The notes under the pieces were generated by a model. The model ran no database searches, was not told where the DNA came from, and was given only the letters and a program-made list of their open reading frames with translations. From contig NZ_BARF01000008.1 of the NCBI RefSeq assembly GCF_000367365.1, forward strand, positions 79,258 through 143,257: a stretch of 64,000 nt of DNA. The letters are read 5' to 3'. Positions 34,415 to 43,583 of this stretch are shown piece by piece. Origin of the DNA: Streptomyces prunicolor NBRC 13075. Its GTDB lineage: Bacteria > Actinomycetota > Actinomycetes > Streptomycetales > Streptomycetaceae. Within the stretch, counting starts at the first letter, position 1; every line of letters starts with the position of its first letter. Position numbers and translations under genes: made by a program.

Positions 34415-35074
34415 ATGCTCGGTGTCATAGACCTCCCCACCTACCTCGCCGGCCTGGTCCTGATCGTCCTGCTGCCCGGCCCCAACTCGCTGTACGTCCT
34501 CTCGGTCGCCGCCCGGCGCGGCACCCGGGCCGGGTACACGGCCGCCGCCGGTGTCTGGTGCGGGGACACCGTGCTGATGACGCTCTCCGCGGCCGGGGTC
34601 GCCTCGCTGTTGGAGGCCAACGCCGTGCTGTTCGGGATCGTGAAGTACGCGGGGGCCGGGTATCTGACCTGGCTGGCGTTCGGGATGCTGCGGGCCGCGT
34701 GGGCGATGTGGCGCAGCCGCAAGGAGCGGGCGGCGGCCATGGAGGCGGCGCCCGCCGAGGAGGCGGCCGAGGAGCGGCCCTACCGCCGTGCCTTCGTCGT
34801 GAGTCTCTTCAACCCGAAGGCGATCCTGTTTTTCGTCGCCTTCTTCGTGCAGTTCGTCGACCCGGGGTACGCCTACCCCGCGCTGTCGTTCGTCGTGCTC
34901 GGCGCCTTCGCGCAGCTGGCGAGCTTCCTGTACCTCAGTGCGCTGATCTTCAGCGGGACCCGGCTGGCGACGGCCTTCCGCCGTCGCAGGCGGCTCGCGG
35001 CGGGGGCCACCTCGGCGGCGGGGGCGCTGTTCCTGGGCTTCGCGGTGAAGCTGTCACTGGCGAGTTCGGTCTAA
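34415..35074 (+). CDS. LysE-family amino-acid exporter
   Basis: 219 aa from the ATG at 34415; no clear ribosome site is visible. About six membrane helices, starting IDLPTYLAGLVLIVLLPGPNSLYVLSVAARRG, which contains the family's PGPN motif in helix 1. FNPKAILFFVAFFVQFVDP in the fourth helix region is also typical. A charged Ala/Glu loop lies at about residues 100-125. It is closest to the LeuE type. Its 3' end overlaps the convergent monooxygenase gene by 4 bases. Confidence 0.9.
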   Translation: MLGVIDLPTYLAGLVLIVLLPGPNSLYVLSVAARRGTRAGYTAAAGVWCGDTVLMTLSAAGVASLLEANAVLFGIVKYAGAGYLTWLAFGMLRAAWAMWRSRKERAAAMEAAPAEEAAEERPYRRAFVVSLFNPKAILFFVAFFVQFVDPGYAYPALSFVVLGAFAQLASFLYLSALIFSGTRLATAFRRRRRLAAGATSAAGALFLGFAVKLSLASSV

Positions 35075-36513
35075 CTGCCGGTCGGGCGGCCGAGGTTGAA
35101 GCGTTCCGTGTACTTGGCCAGGCCGCTCTCCGTATCGCCCGCCCAGCCGAGGTAGCCGTCGGGGCGGACCAGGAAGAGGCCCGTTCCGTACGGCTCGGTC
35201 GGCGGGCCTGCTACGACGCGTACGGCGTCGCTGTCGCCGCCCGCCGGTGCCGCCGTGCCCAGCGCGAGCAGGGTCCAGTGCGGGCCCCGGAAGGCGTCCA
35301 GGAGGCGTACGCCCGCGATGGTGCGGTTCGGGGCGCGGTCGCCGGCGCGTAGCCCGTCCGAGGCCGCCCGGGTCTCCTCCGTGAGGCTCGACTCCCGGTA
35401 GCCGATGCCCAGTTGGCGGGTCGCCTCGCCGCGGCGGGCCTCGCCCCGGTGCACCTTGGTGGACAGGCCGAGCATCTCGGCCGCGTTCGGGCGCCGCTCC
35501 TCCTCGTAGGTGTCGAGCAGGCTCGCGGGGGCCTCGCCGCGCAGCACCGCGCCCAGTTTCCAGCCCAGGTTGTAGGCGTCCTGGACGCTGGTGTTGAGGC
35601 CCTGGCCGCCGGCCGGCGAGTGGACGTGCGCCGCGTCCCCGGCGAGGAAGACCCGACCCTGCTGGAAACGGTCCGCGAGGGCGGCCCGGGGGCGGAAGTC
35701 CGAGGCCCAGCGGACCTCGGTCACGTCCTCGGGGGCGAGGTGCGAACGCGCGGCGACGAGCTTGCGCACGCCGTCGAGGGAGAGGTCGGGCGCGCTGTCG
35801 TCCAGGAGCTGGGCGACCACCTGGAAGTCCTCGGTCCCGGCCAGCGGGCAGATCGCGAGGAAACCCTCGTCACCGCGCGGCGGGAAGATGTGCCAGTTGT
35901 CGCGGTCCAGGCCGGTGATACGGGTGTCGGCCACCAGGATCGGATTCGGGTCGACGGTCTCGCCGGTCATGCCGATGCCCAGCGCCCGCCGGATCACCGA
36001 GCGACCGCCGTCCGCGGCCACCGCGTACCGGGCGCGGACGGGGGCGCCGGACGCGAACTCGACCGTCACACCGTCCGCGTCCTGGGCGATCCCGGTGACC
36101 TCGCCGCCGAAGGACACCCGGCCGCCCAGCTCGTCGAGCCGGGACCGCAGGATCTCCTGGGTGCGCCACTGCGGCACCATCCACGGGGCGCCGTACGGAG
36201 AGTCCTCGTTCGTCTCGGCCGGGTCGAACATGTTCTGCTCGGCGACCCGCTCGCCGTTCTGCCAGACCATCCCGACCGGGTAGTCGCCGCCCGCGGCGAG
36301 GATCGCGTCCAGGACCCCGAGGTCGTCGAAGACCTCCATCGTGCGGGGCTGGAGGCCCTTGCCGCGTGAGCCGGGGGACAGCCCCTCACCGCGCTCCACG
36401 ACCAGCGCGTCCACCCCGCGCCGGGCCAGGTCGACACCGAGGGCGAGTCCGGTGGGGCCGGCGCCGACGATCAGTACGTCCACGTGCTCGGCCAGGGATG
36501 CGTGCTCGGTCAT
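35071..36513 (-). CDS. FAD-dependent aromatic monooxygenase (PHBH/PheA type)
   Basis: 480 aa. The ATG at 36513 has AAGGAG 9 bases upstream. FAD-binding motifs are VLIVGAGPTGLALGVDLARRG (residues 13-33), the DG motif AVAADGGRSVIRRALG (near 165) and the GD motif VFLAGDAAHVHSPAGGQGLNTSVQDAYNLGWKL (near 285-317). Related flavoproteins hydroxylate phenols, antibiotics (rifampicin and tetracycline inactivation) or polyketides. The divergent TetR regulator and twin operators suggest substrate-induced detoxification. Confidence 0.92.
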   Translation of the reverse strand: MTEHASLAEHVDVLIVGAGPTGLALGVDLARRGVDALVVERGEGLSPGSRGKGLQPRTMEVFDDLGVLDAILAAGGDYPVGMVWQNGERVAEQNMFDPAETNEDSPYGAPWMVPQWRTQEILRSRLDELGGRVSFGGEVTGIAQDADGVTVEFASGAPVRARYAVAADGGRSVIRRALGIGMTGETVDPNPILVADTRITGLDRDNWHIFPPRGDEGFLAICPLAGTEDFQVVAQLLDDSAPDLSLDGVRKLVAARSHLAPEDVTEVRWASDFRPRAALADRFQQGRVFLAGDAAHVHSPAGGQGLNTSVQDAYNLGWKLGAVLRGEAPASLLDTYEEERRPNAAEMLGLSTKVHRGEARRGEATRQLGIGYRESSLTEETRAASDGLRAGDRAPNRTIAGVRLLDAFRGPHWTLLALGTAAPAGGDSDAVRVVAGPPTEPYGTGLFLVRPDGYLGWAGDTESGLAKYTERFNLGRPTGS

Positions 36514-36524
36514 GATCCAGTCTC

Positions 36525-36576
36525 CTTAACGATGTTAAGTCCCGATGGGCATCAGGGTGCCCTTAACGCTGTTAAG
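36525..36576. promoter_or_regulatory. Twin palindromic TetR operators
   Basis: Two near-identical 15-bp palindromes, CTTAACGATGTTAAG at 36525-36539 and CTTAACGCTGTTAAG at 36562-36576, with centres 37 bases apart. They lie in the 72-bp gap between the divergent monooxygenase and TetR genes, so one repressor can shut both promoters. Confidence 0.88.
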
Positions 36577-36585
36577 GTGTCAAGC

Positions 36586-37236
36586 GTGAGTACGGAACGA
36601 CGCACCCCCCTCGACCGCAAGCGCGTCGCGGACACGGCCCTGCGCCTGCTGAACGAGGTCGGTCTCGACGGGCTGTCCCTGCGCGCGATCGCCAAGGAGC
36701 TGGACGTCAAGGCGCCCGCGCTGTACTGGCACTTCAAGGACAAGCAGGCGCTGCTCGACGAGATGGCCACGGAGATGTACCGGCGGATGGTCGCCGACTC
36801 CCCGGTCACCCCCGAGGACACCTGGAAGGAGCGGCTGCTGAAATCCAATCGCGGACTGCGCGACGCGCTGCTCGGCTACCGCGACGGCGCCAAGGTCTTC
36901 AGCGGCTCACGCTTCACCGGCACCCTGCACGCCGTGGAGATGGAACGCACGCTGCGCCTGTTCACGAAGGCCGGCTTCACCCTCGCCCAGGCGGTCCGCG
37001 CGACCTCGACGTCGTACCTCTACACGATCGGTTTCGTCAGCGAGGAACAGGGCGTCCAGCCGCTGCCGGACGAGCGCCGGGCGGGCTACGACGTGGACGA
37101 ACGCGCCCGCCTGATGGCCGACTTCCCGTTGTCGGCCGCGGCGGGCGCGGAGATCTTCGAGGACTACGGCCGGCACTTCGAGGAAGGGCTCGACCTGATC
37201 GTCGCCGGTGTCGAGGCGCGGTTCAGGACCGGCTGA
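36586..37236 (+). CDS. TetR-family repressor (TetR_C_1-like)
   Basis: 216 aa from GTG at 36586, 9 bases after the second operator. The N-terminal HTH is VADTALRLLNEVGLDGLSLRAIAKELDVKAPALYWHFKDKQALLDEM (residues 14-60), with the LYWHFKDK signature. The C-terminal ligand domain resembles that of the tetracycline repressor group. It probably controls itself and the divergent flavin monooxygenase. The end overlaps the convergent methyltransferase by 14 bases. Confidence 0.92.
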   Translation: MSTERRTPLDRKRVADTALRLLNEVGLDGLSLRAIAKELDVKAPALYWHFKDKQALLDEMATEMYRRMVADSPVTPEDTWKERLLKSNRGLRDALLGYRDGAKVFSGSRFTGTLHAVEMERTLRLFTKAGFTLAQAVRATSTSYLYTIGFVSEEQGVQPLPDERRAGYDVDERARLMADFPLSAAAGAEIFEDYGRHFEEGLDLIVAGVEARFRTG

Positions 37237-38131
37237 GGCCGTTGCGGATCGCGCGCGTGAGGATCGGCGGCAGCACGTCGGCCGCGAGGCGGCGGGCGCG
37301 GGTCGTGCCGCGGCGGCGGAGCGGGGCCGCGGCCGTCGCCTGTCCGGGTGCGACCTCTTCCGTACGGTGCGCGAACCGGGACGGCGGGAAGGGCGGGGCC
37401 TGCATGCCCTTCTTGGACTTGAGGCGGACGATGCGGTGTCCGGCGGCCTGCTGGATGCTGAGGTCGCAGTCCTCGCGCCCACGCACCATCGCCAGCAGCT
37501 CGTCCTGCACGGGACCGGGGTCCTCCCAGGTGCCGTAGAGCTTCTGGGTGCTCAGGCAGATCGGGCGCAGGCCCCTGGAGAGCACCGCCTCCCATACGGC
37601 CACGGAGACACCGGGCGTGTGTTCCGAGCGGAAGTCGTCCAGGACCACGATCCCGCCGGGCAGCAGGGCGTCGCGGGCCGCGCCGATGTCGTCGCGGACG
37701 TGCTCGTACAGGTGCGAGGCGTCGATGTGCACGAAACGACAGCTGTCCCGGGCGACTTCGGTCGGGACGATGCTGCTGGGGCCCTTCAGGACGCGGGGGA
37801 GCGTCTCGTGGAAGGCGAGGTAGTTCTCCTCGAAGGTGCGCTGAGTGAGGGAGGCGTACGACTTCGTCGACTCCGCCTGGTTGGCGTCGTCCAGCGCGTC
37901 GCCCTCGAAGAGGTCGCACACCGTGAACTTCTCGCCCTCGCGGCCGTGCCGGCCGAGGCAGATCGCGCTCTTGCCCATGTACACCCCGACTTCCAGCAGA
38001 TCACCCCGCGTTCCGGTCGACTCCTGCCGGTCCAGGAACCATTCGAAAAGCACCTGGTCGAGAACAGGGAACCAGCCGGGAACGTCGTCGAGTCGGTGGG
38101 GCGGTCGTATCGTGCCTGGTGCGAGGGTCAT
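37223..38131 (-). CDS. Class I SAM-dependent methyltransferase-like protein (TylF/DUF1796-like)
   Basis: 302 aa. The ATG at 38131 has GGGAG 9 bases upstream. The SAM fold shows GDLLEVGVYMGKSAICLGRHG (motif I, about residues 42-62), FTVCDLFEGD (acidic loop), SCRFVHIDASHLYEHVRDDI and LLPGGIVVLDDF. The C-terminal 60 residues are basic and Pro-rich. Related proteins act on sugars of natural products or wall glycans. Position beside the acyltransferase and the wall-polymer genes suggests glycan decoration; this is inference. Confidence 0.8.
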   Translation of the reverse strand: MTLAPGTIRPPHRLDDVPGWFPVLDQVLFEWFLDRQESTGTRGDLLEVGVYMGKSAICLGRHGREGEKFTVCDLFEGDALDDANQAESTKSYASLTQRTFEENYLAFHETLPRVLKGPSSIVPTEVARDSCRFVHIDASHLYEHVRDDIGAARDALLPGGIVVLDDFRSEHTPGVSVAVWEAVLSRGLRPICLSTQKLYGTWEDPGPVQDELLAMVRGREDCDLSIQQAAGHRIVRLKSKKGMQAPPFPPSRFAHRTEEVAPGQATAAAPLRRRGTTRARRLAADVLPPILTRAIRNGLSRS

Positions 38132-38277
38132 TGCGCGGAGCACTCCCTGATACGGACGGGCTCGCCTGCTCGAACCCGTGCGGGACTCCCCAGCATCTGC
38201 CCGACCACGCCCGGACAAACGGGCCGCGAGGTGAACGAAAAACCAATTCCTGTGCGTCACCTGTGCCGTGGCGCTCG

Positions 38278-39486
38278 TCAGTTGCGCGGTGTCGACAGCA
38301 GCGCGCGCAGGCGCGGCGTCAGCCGTTCCTCCACGACGCGGTTCAGCACCCAGGCCAGGACGAGCATCGTGACGACCGTGAGGACGATGGTCGCGTACGA
38401 CGGGATGCCCAGGGTCCGGTGGTAGGCCTTGATGACGACCCAGCCCAGGTGCTCGTGGACGAGGTAGAAGGGGTACGTCAGCGCGCCCGCGACCGTCAGC
38501 CAGTGCCAGTTCGCCCAGCGCATCCAGCCCAGCGCGATCGCGGCGACGGCGACGTAGCCGAAGGTGACGACCAGGATGATGCCCCAGGCGGAGCGGTTGG
38601 AGAACGCCGTGTCGTTCGGGGCGTGCCACAGCCTGGCCACCGCGTAGTGCTGGCCGATCAGCCAGCTGACGGCGACGATGCCCCACGCGTAGGCGTCCTT
38701 GCGGTCGCGGTGCACGAGGTAGAGGCCGACACCGCCGATGAAGTACGGGGCGTACTCCGGCATCAGGATGATGTCCAGCAGCGGCGACTTGGCGCCCTGG
38801 GTGATCGCCGCGGCGAGCGTCCAGCCGGCGCAGAACATGATCACGCGGCGCCGGTTCGCGCCGGGCAGCACCACGCACAGGGCGAACAGGGCGTAAAAGC
38901 GGATCTCCGCCCACAGCGTCCAGCACACGCCCAGCACCCGGTCGACGCCCAACGGCATCTGCAGCATGGTCAGGTTGACCAGCACATCGCTCGGCGCCGC
39001 CGCCTTGTACGCCACCACCGGCAGCGCGAAGACGCCGGTGATGATGAGGATCGCCGCCCAGTACGCGGGCAGCAGCCGGGAGGCACGGGAGGCGAAGAAG
39101 GAGCGCAGCGGGCGGCCCCAGCCGCTCATGCAGATGACGAACCCGCTGATCACGAAGAACACCTGCACGCCCAGGCAGCCGTACGAGAACAGCGAGTGCA
39201 GGGTGGGGAACTGGTGCCTCGGCGAGGTGCCCCAGGCCTGCACGACCTCGCCGTCACGGCCGCCGTAGTGGTACGCCGCCACCATCAGCGCGGCGACCAG
39301 GCGCAGCCCGTCCAGGGCACGCAGCCGGCTCTCCCGGCGCTTCGGCGGCCGCGGCGGTTCGGCCGGGGGAGCCGCGTCGGCGGTCGGCGGCAGGACGGCG
39401 CGGACCACGGTGCCCGTCGGGTGCTCCCGGGTGTCCGCGGGCGTGTCGATCACAGGTTTCCCCTCGATGGGACTGGGCTGGGTCAC
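38278..39486 (-). CDS. Membrane acyltransferase (acyltransferase-3/OafA family)
   Basis: 402 aa. It has a Pro-rich cytoplasmic N-terminus, then about ten membrane helices starting at RLRALDGLRLVAALMVAAYHYGG (residues 53-75), which has the RALDGLR and catalytic His of the family. FFVISGFVI and WTLWAEIRFYAL are further motifs. The family transfers acetyl or other acyl groups to extracellular glycans. It is on the same strand as the methyltransferase 146 bases downstream. Confidence 0.92.
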   Translation of the reverse strand: MTQPSPIEGKPVIDTPADTREHPTGTVVRAVLPPTADAAPPAEPPRPPKRRESRLRALDGLRLVAALMVAAYHYGGRDGEVVQAWGTSPRHQFPTLHSLFSYGCLGVQVFFVISGFVICMSGWGRPLRSFFASRASRLLPAYWAAILIITGVFALPVVAYKAAAPSDVLVNLTMLQMPLGVDRVLGVCWTLWAEIRFYALFALCVVLPGANRRRVIMFCAGWTLAAAITQGAKSPLLDIILMPEYAPYFIGGVGLYLVHRDRKDAYAWGIVAVSWLIGQHYAVARLWHAPNDTAFSNRSAWGIILVVTFGYVAVAAIALGWMRWANWHWLTVAGALTYPFYLVHEHLGWVVIKAYHRTLGIPSYATIVLTVVTMLVLAWVLNRVVEERLTPRLRALLSTPRN

Positions 39487-39630
39487 AGCACACTAGTCCG
39501 ACATCCGGGCGGGTTTACGCCCCGGACGCGACCCTTCGCCACCCCGTCCCTGGGCGTTCACCCAGGCTTCGTTTTGGCGTACACAACCTCATGGGGTCAC
39601 GGCTACGGCCCCCGTGTAGGGAGCCCCGAA

Positions 39631-39672
39631 AACAGCGCGGGCCGACTCCTCAGGGGAGCCGACCCGCGCTGT
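39631..39672. terminator. Strong terminator hairpin after polysialyltransferase gene
   Basis: AACAGCGCGGG (39631-39641) pairs perfectly with CCCGCGCTGTT (39663-39672), with an inner GACTCC/GGAG helix. It lies 11 bases past the minus-strand stop at 39683. Confidence 0.85.
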
Positions 39673-39682
39673 TCTCCGTGTG

Positions 39683-41020
39683 TCAGCGGCTCACGGTCCG
39701 CTTCAGCAGGCGTGCCCGCCGGGCGACCCGGCGCACGGTCGCGTTGCGCGGGATGAACGCGAGCTGGGCCGGTACCGCGCCGGGCAGCGCCAGCGAGGTG
39801 AGGCGCTTGCGCTTGAAGTAGCGCCAGCTGTGCGAGTCCAGGCGCCGGGTCAGATAGCCCTCGGCGGCCGGGCGCAGCTGCGGGTAGATCTTCGGCTGCA
39901 TCGCGTAGCCGACGGCCCGGACGAGCTCGTTCAGCGTCGCCACGTCCATGCCCGGCCGCTGCTCGGCGACCGCCGTACGGTCCGTGAGTTCGGGCAGCAG
40001 CGCGTCGACGACCGTCACCGGCACCCGGTTGCTGTTCTCGTACGGCGTCAGCCGGTCCAGCAGCGTGGCCGTGCCGACCCGGGCCACCTGGAGGCCGTAC
40101 AGCGCGCTGGCGGTGAGCAGGGCCGTGGAGAAGCAGCCGACGACCAGGACGGGCCGCAGCCGCTGGTAGAGGACCTCGGCGAGGACCGGGGTGTCCAGGA
40201 CCGAGAGGTCGGCGCCGAGCTTCTCCGCCTCCTGCTCCAGCGCGCGCGACCAGCGGGCCGGGGCCGAGGGGTGCGGCTTGAACACCACGCGGGTGTGGCC
40301 GAGTTGGACCACGCCCTTGAGCATCCGGACGTGCAGCTCCTCTTCCTCCTCCGCGGTGAGGATGTCGAGCGCGGAGAGGTACTGGCCGAGCAGCAGGGCG
40401 GGTTCGTCGGGGAGTGCGGGCAACTCCTCGGCGGTGTCGCCGAGTTCGGAGAGCACCTTGACGAAGGCGTCGGTCGGGACGATCTCCGGCTCGACGCCGA
40501 ACTCGGTGAGGAGCAGCGGGGTGAGGCCCGGGACCAGGTCCAGGTGGAGCAGGCGGTCCACCCGGGTGCCGACCAGCGGGTCGATCTTGTTGCGGGTCGG
40601 GCCGTAGCTCATCAGGCCGTCGGCGTAGACGGTGACGGGGGCGCCGGTGAAGATCTGGCTGACGCCGAGCGCCGGGTTGACCTGGATCGACTCGACGGCC
40701 AGTTCCACGGGGTCGTCACCGAGGTTCCACAGGAGCCGCAGATGCCGCTCCCACATCGGGACGTCGTCCAGGCGCGGGGACCAACCGCCGGGGTGGAAGG
40801 GGGAGATGGTCTCGTTCCACGACAGCACGTCGTCGAAGCGTTCCCGCAGCCGGTCGAAGCCGGGTGCCTCGTCGAGGCCGGGTGTGGTCTCCGGGGTCGC
40901 CGCGTTGTTGCAGACCAGGAGGATGCGCCGGTCCGCCGGGCGGAAGCAGTCGGAGTCGAGGGCGGCGGCGAGCGTGGCGGTGCCGTACAGCGTCGACGCC
41001 AGGAAGATCTGAGTGGTCAC
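39683..41020 (-). CDS. Polysialyltransferase-like glycosyltransferase
   Basis: 445 aa from GTG at 41020, which overlaps the GT2 stop (GTGA). It starts TTQIFLASTLYGTATLAAALDSD, a GT-B Rossmann start. YADGLMSYGP fits the D/E-D/E-G motif and VFKPHPSAP the HP motif of bacterial sialyltransferases and polysialyltransferases. It also has a CFSTALLTASALYGL nucleotide-sugar-site-like segment. In this locus it probably adds nonulosonic acid units to the wall glycopolymer. Confidence 0.82.
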   Translation of the reverse strand: MTTQIFLASTLYGTATLAAALDSDCFRPADRRILLVCNNAATPETTPGLDEAPGFDRLRERFDDVLSWNETISPFHPGGWSPRLDDVPMWERHLRLLWNLGDDPVELAVESIQVNPALGVSQIFTGAPVTVYADGLMSYGPTRNKIDPLVGTRVDRLLHLDLVPGLTPLLLTEFGVEPEIVPTDAFVKVLSELGDTAEELPALPDEPALLLGQYLSALDILTAEEEEELHVRMLKGVVQLGHTRVVFKPHPSAPARWSRALEQEAEKLGADLSVLDTPVLAEVLYQRLRPVLVVGCFSTALLTASALYGLQVARVGTATLLDRLTPYENSNRVPVTVVDALLPELTDRTAVAEQRPGMDVATLNELVRAVGYAMQPKIYPQLRPAAEGYLTRRLDSHSWRYFKRKRLTSLALPGAVPAQLAFIPRNATVRRVARRARLLKRTVSR

Positions 41021-41994
41021 GCGGCGGCCCCCGCGGCGGCGGGACGGCGGCGCAGTCGGCGCAGCCTCGTCGCGCGCTGGATGTCCATGGAGTCGAGCGC
41101 CTCGTCCACCACGTCCTGCGGCATGCGCCGCAGCGCGACGGCGCTCATCGACTTCAGTTTTCTCGCCACCGCCGGCTCGAACCTTTCGATGGATCCCAGA
41201 TGATGGGAAATGATTGCGCAATAGGTGCGAACTGCTTTGGGAAGCAGTTTGTCCGCGTCCCGGTCCTGCGCCGTCTCCTCGATCACCTGGTCGAACGCGC
41301 GAATGAAATCGAGTTGGCGGACATCCCCGATCTGGGTCAGGGAAGAGGCGACTCCGCGTCGGTAGAAGACACCGAGCAGGCTCACCGCGGCGAACGATTC
41401 CGCCTCCCGGTGCAGTTTCCAGATCCACGGCCGGTCCTCGGCCGTGCGCAGCCCGTCGGTGAAGTGCAGCAGGCCGCGGTCGACCAGCCGGCGGTGGTAG
41501 ATCCCCGCCCAGGCGTACGCGTAGTCGACGGAGGTGGACCGGTCGGCGGGCAGGATCGCCTCGCGCGGATCCATCACCACCCCGCGCCTGCCGTGCGGCA
41601 CGCGGTTGATGGTGCGGGCCCGCGCGGTGCACTGGACATGGTCCGTGCGCACGAAGTCGCAGCCCAACTCCTCGATGGCGTCCACCAGTTGGGAGAAATA
41701 CCCGGGAGCGAGCCAGTCGTCCCCGTCGAGGAACGTCAGATACTCCCCGCGGGCCTTGTCGATCCCGGTGTTGCGCGCGGTCGCCAGACCTCCGTTCTTC
41801 TCGTGTCGGACATGCACCGCTCCTGGCAGCTCGCGCTCCGCGCGCGCGAGAATGTCCGGTGTCCCGTCGCGCGAGCAGTCGTCGACGAGAATGAATTCGA
41901 AGTCCGCGCGCGCGTTCGCCCGCAGGCTCTTGAGCGTGTCGGGCGCATATTGCTGCACGTTGTAGAACGGCACGATGACGGAGAGCTTGACCAC
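41017..41994 (-). CDS. Family 2 glycosyltransferase
   Basis: 325 aa from GTG at 41994 (VKLSVIVPFYNVQQYAPDTL), the usual family start; the upstream ATG at 42117 would add 41 atypical residues with no ribosome site. GT-A motifs are FEFILVDDCSRDGT and YLTFLDGDDWLAPGYF (the DxD-type pair near residue 95). It has a basic C-terminal tail. It overlaps the polysialyltransferase gene by 4 bases, so the two are co-expressed for glycopolymer synthesis at the membrane. Confidence 0.9.
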   Translation of the reverse strand: MVKLSVIVPFYNVQQYAPDTLKSLRANARADFEFILVDDCSRDGTPDILARAERELPGAVHVRHEKNGGLATARNTGIDKARGEYLTFLDGDDWLAPGYFSQLVDAIEELGCDFVRTDHVQCTARARTINRVPHGRRGVVMDPREAILPADRSTSVDYAYAWAGIYHRRLVDRGLLHFTDGLRTAEDRPWIWKLHREAESFAAVSLLGVFYRRGVASSLTQIGDVRQLDFIRAFDQVIEETAQDRDADKLLPKAVRTYCAIISHHLGSIERFEPAVARKLKSMSAVALRRMPQDVVDEALDSMDIQRATRLRRLRRRPAAAGAAA

Positions 41995-42192
41995 GCAGAC
42001 GACGTTAGGTGGCGGCCCGTCATCCGTCTTTACCTTCACCTTGATATTGGATGAACGGCGCGTGGCGAACCTATGAAGCGGGTTGGATTTCGCGCCCGGG
42101 GCGCCCTGATTCGCCATTCAGCGGTGTGCTGTTAACCGTCTGTTGCCTTCGGGTTGGGCCGAACAACGGAATCGCTTCCTAGCGTCTTCGGT
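41995..42192. promoter_or_regulatory. Divergent promoter region of the wall-polymer locus
   Basis: 198 bases between the GT2 gene (minus) and the gene at 42193 (plus). TAGCGT ends about 7 bases before the GTG at 42193, and TTGGGC lies about 20 bases further upstream, which fits a leaderless transcript. The region is AT-richer than its surroundings. Neither start has a clear ribosome site. Confidence 0.5.
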
Positions 42193-43521
42193 GTGCCAGC
42201 AAGTGCAACGCAGACCCTGCGAGTCGCCGTCCTCGCGGATTCCGACACCCGGTGGAAATGGGGTTCGCTCACCGCGAACCGCATCGCTCCGCCGAATTCG
42301 GACATCTCTTTGGACGGGTACCTCCTGCGGGGTCGTGCCACCCCAACAGCCCGCCAGCTGAAGGAAGTCGGCGTCACCGCGGACTCCCTCCGCGAGGTGA
42401 CCGCCGTCGAGTTCCTGCGTGCCATGGAGCGAGGCGACGAAGACCAGTACGACCTCCTCGTCCTCTCCCTCGTCGGCGGCGGGGTCCAGGCGATGCTGCA
42501 CGGTCTGGCCCGCGCCTGGGACGGACGCGCCAAGCGCCCTGTGGTCGTCACCGGTTACGTCGGAGTCGTCTACGAGAAGCTCACCGACGGCCTGCTGCTG
42601 CGCCACGGCGCGGACCTCGTCCTCGCCAACTCCCGCCAGGACGCGGACCGTTTCAAGGCGGTCTACGACGGTGTCGGCGCCGACTCCGACGCGGTCACCG
42701 AGGTCGCCCTGCCGTTCCTCGGCGGGGACGCCTACACCGGCGAGTGCGGCCGGAACGATTCATACACAGTGGTCTTCGCGGTGCAGCCCTCGGTGCCGGA
42801 CAACCGCCGGGACCGTAATTACCTGCTCGACCGGGCAGTTCAGCACGCGCGGCTCCACCCGAACCGCGAGGTCCTCCTCAAGCTGCGCTCCAAGCCCGGC
42901 GAACACACCACGCACATCGAGGAGTTGCCCTACCAGAAGCTGGTCCAGGGCAAGGACCTGCCCGCCAACTTCCGCCTGGTGTACGGGCACATGGGCGAGG
43001 TGCTCGACCGCACCGACCTCCTGGTGACCGTCAGCTCGACGGCCGCCCTGGAGTCCCTGCACCGCCGCATCCCCACCGTCGTGCTGACCGACCTCGGCAT
43101 CCGCGAGGGGCTCGGCAACCACCACTTCGTCGGCTCCGGGTGCCTCGCCTCCTGGGACCAGCTCGACGCCGGGTACCGGCCGGTGCCGGACGCGGAGTGG
43201 GTGGCCCGGCAGGGGGTCGCCGCCGAGGGGTCGTACGAGACGGCCTTCGACGCGGCCCGGGAGCGGATCACCAAGCTGCTGGCCGGGGACGGCATGCCCG
43301 CCCTCACGCCCTACTACACGCCCGAGACCGCGCCCGGCTATCTGCCCGGCATCCTCGCCCGCCACCACCTCGGCCCGGACGGCACCCCGCTGCCCGGCGC
43401 CCCCGCCGCCGACAAGGAGCCGGGCCCCGTCCGGCAGATCGTGCGCCGGGCCGCGCGCGGCGCCTACCGCCACGGCGTGCAGCGCGTGGCGCCCGTCATC
43501 CGCCGGATGGGGGAGCTGTGA
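42193..43521 (+). CDS. Putative glycosyltransferase of wall-polymer locus (DUF6716-like)
   Basis: 442 aa from GTG at 42193. A GT-B-like N-terminal Rossmann domain (TLRVAVLADSDTRWKWGSLTANRIAP) is followed by LVLSLVGGGVQAMLHGL, RPVVVTGYVGVVYEKLTDGLLLRHGADLVLANS, KLRSKPGEH and LVTVSSTAALESLHRRIPTVVL; the last is the donor-site segment shared with CDP-glycerol and sialyl transferases. The C-terminus is basic, suggesting membrane contact. It is the first gene of the rightward neuA-neuB operon. Confidence 0.78.
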   Translation: MPASATQTLRVAVLADSDTRWKWGSLTANRIAPPNSDISLDGYLLRGRATPTARQLKEVGVTADSLREVTAVEFLRAMERGDEDQYDLLVLSLVGGGVQAMLHGLARAWDGRAKRPVVVTGYVGVVYEKLTDGLLLRHGADLVLANSRQDADRFKAVYDGVGADSDAVTEVALPFLGGDAYTGECGRNDSYTVVFAVQPSVPDNRRDRNYLLDRAVQHARLHPNREVLLKLRSKPGEHTTHIEELPYQKLVQGKDLPANFRLVYGHMGEVLDRTDLLVTVSSTAALESLHRRIPTVVLTDLGIREGLGNHHFVGSGCLASWDQLDAGYRPVPDAEWVARQGVAAEGSYETAFDAARERITKLLAGDGMPALTPYYTPETAPGYLPGILARHHLGPDGTPLPGAPAADKEPGPVRQIVRRAARGAYRHGVQRVAPVIRRMGEL

Positions 43522-43583
43522 ACGCCACAGCCGCGCACGCCACAGCCGCGCACGCCAAGACTTCCGCTCAAGGAGCACATCCC

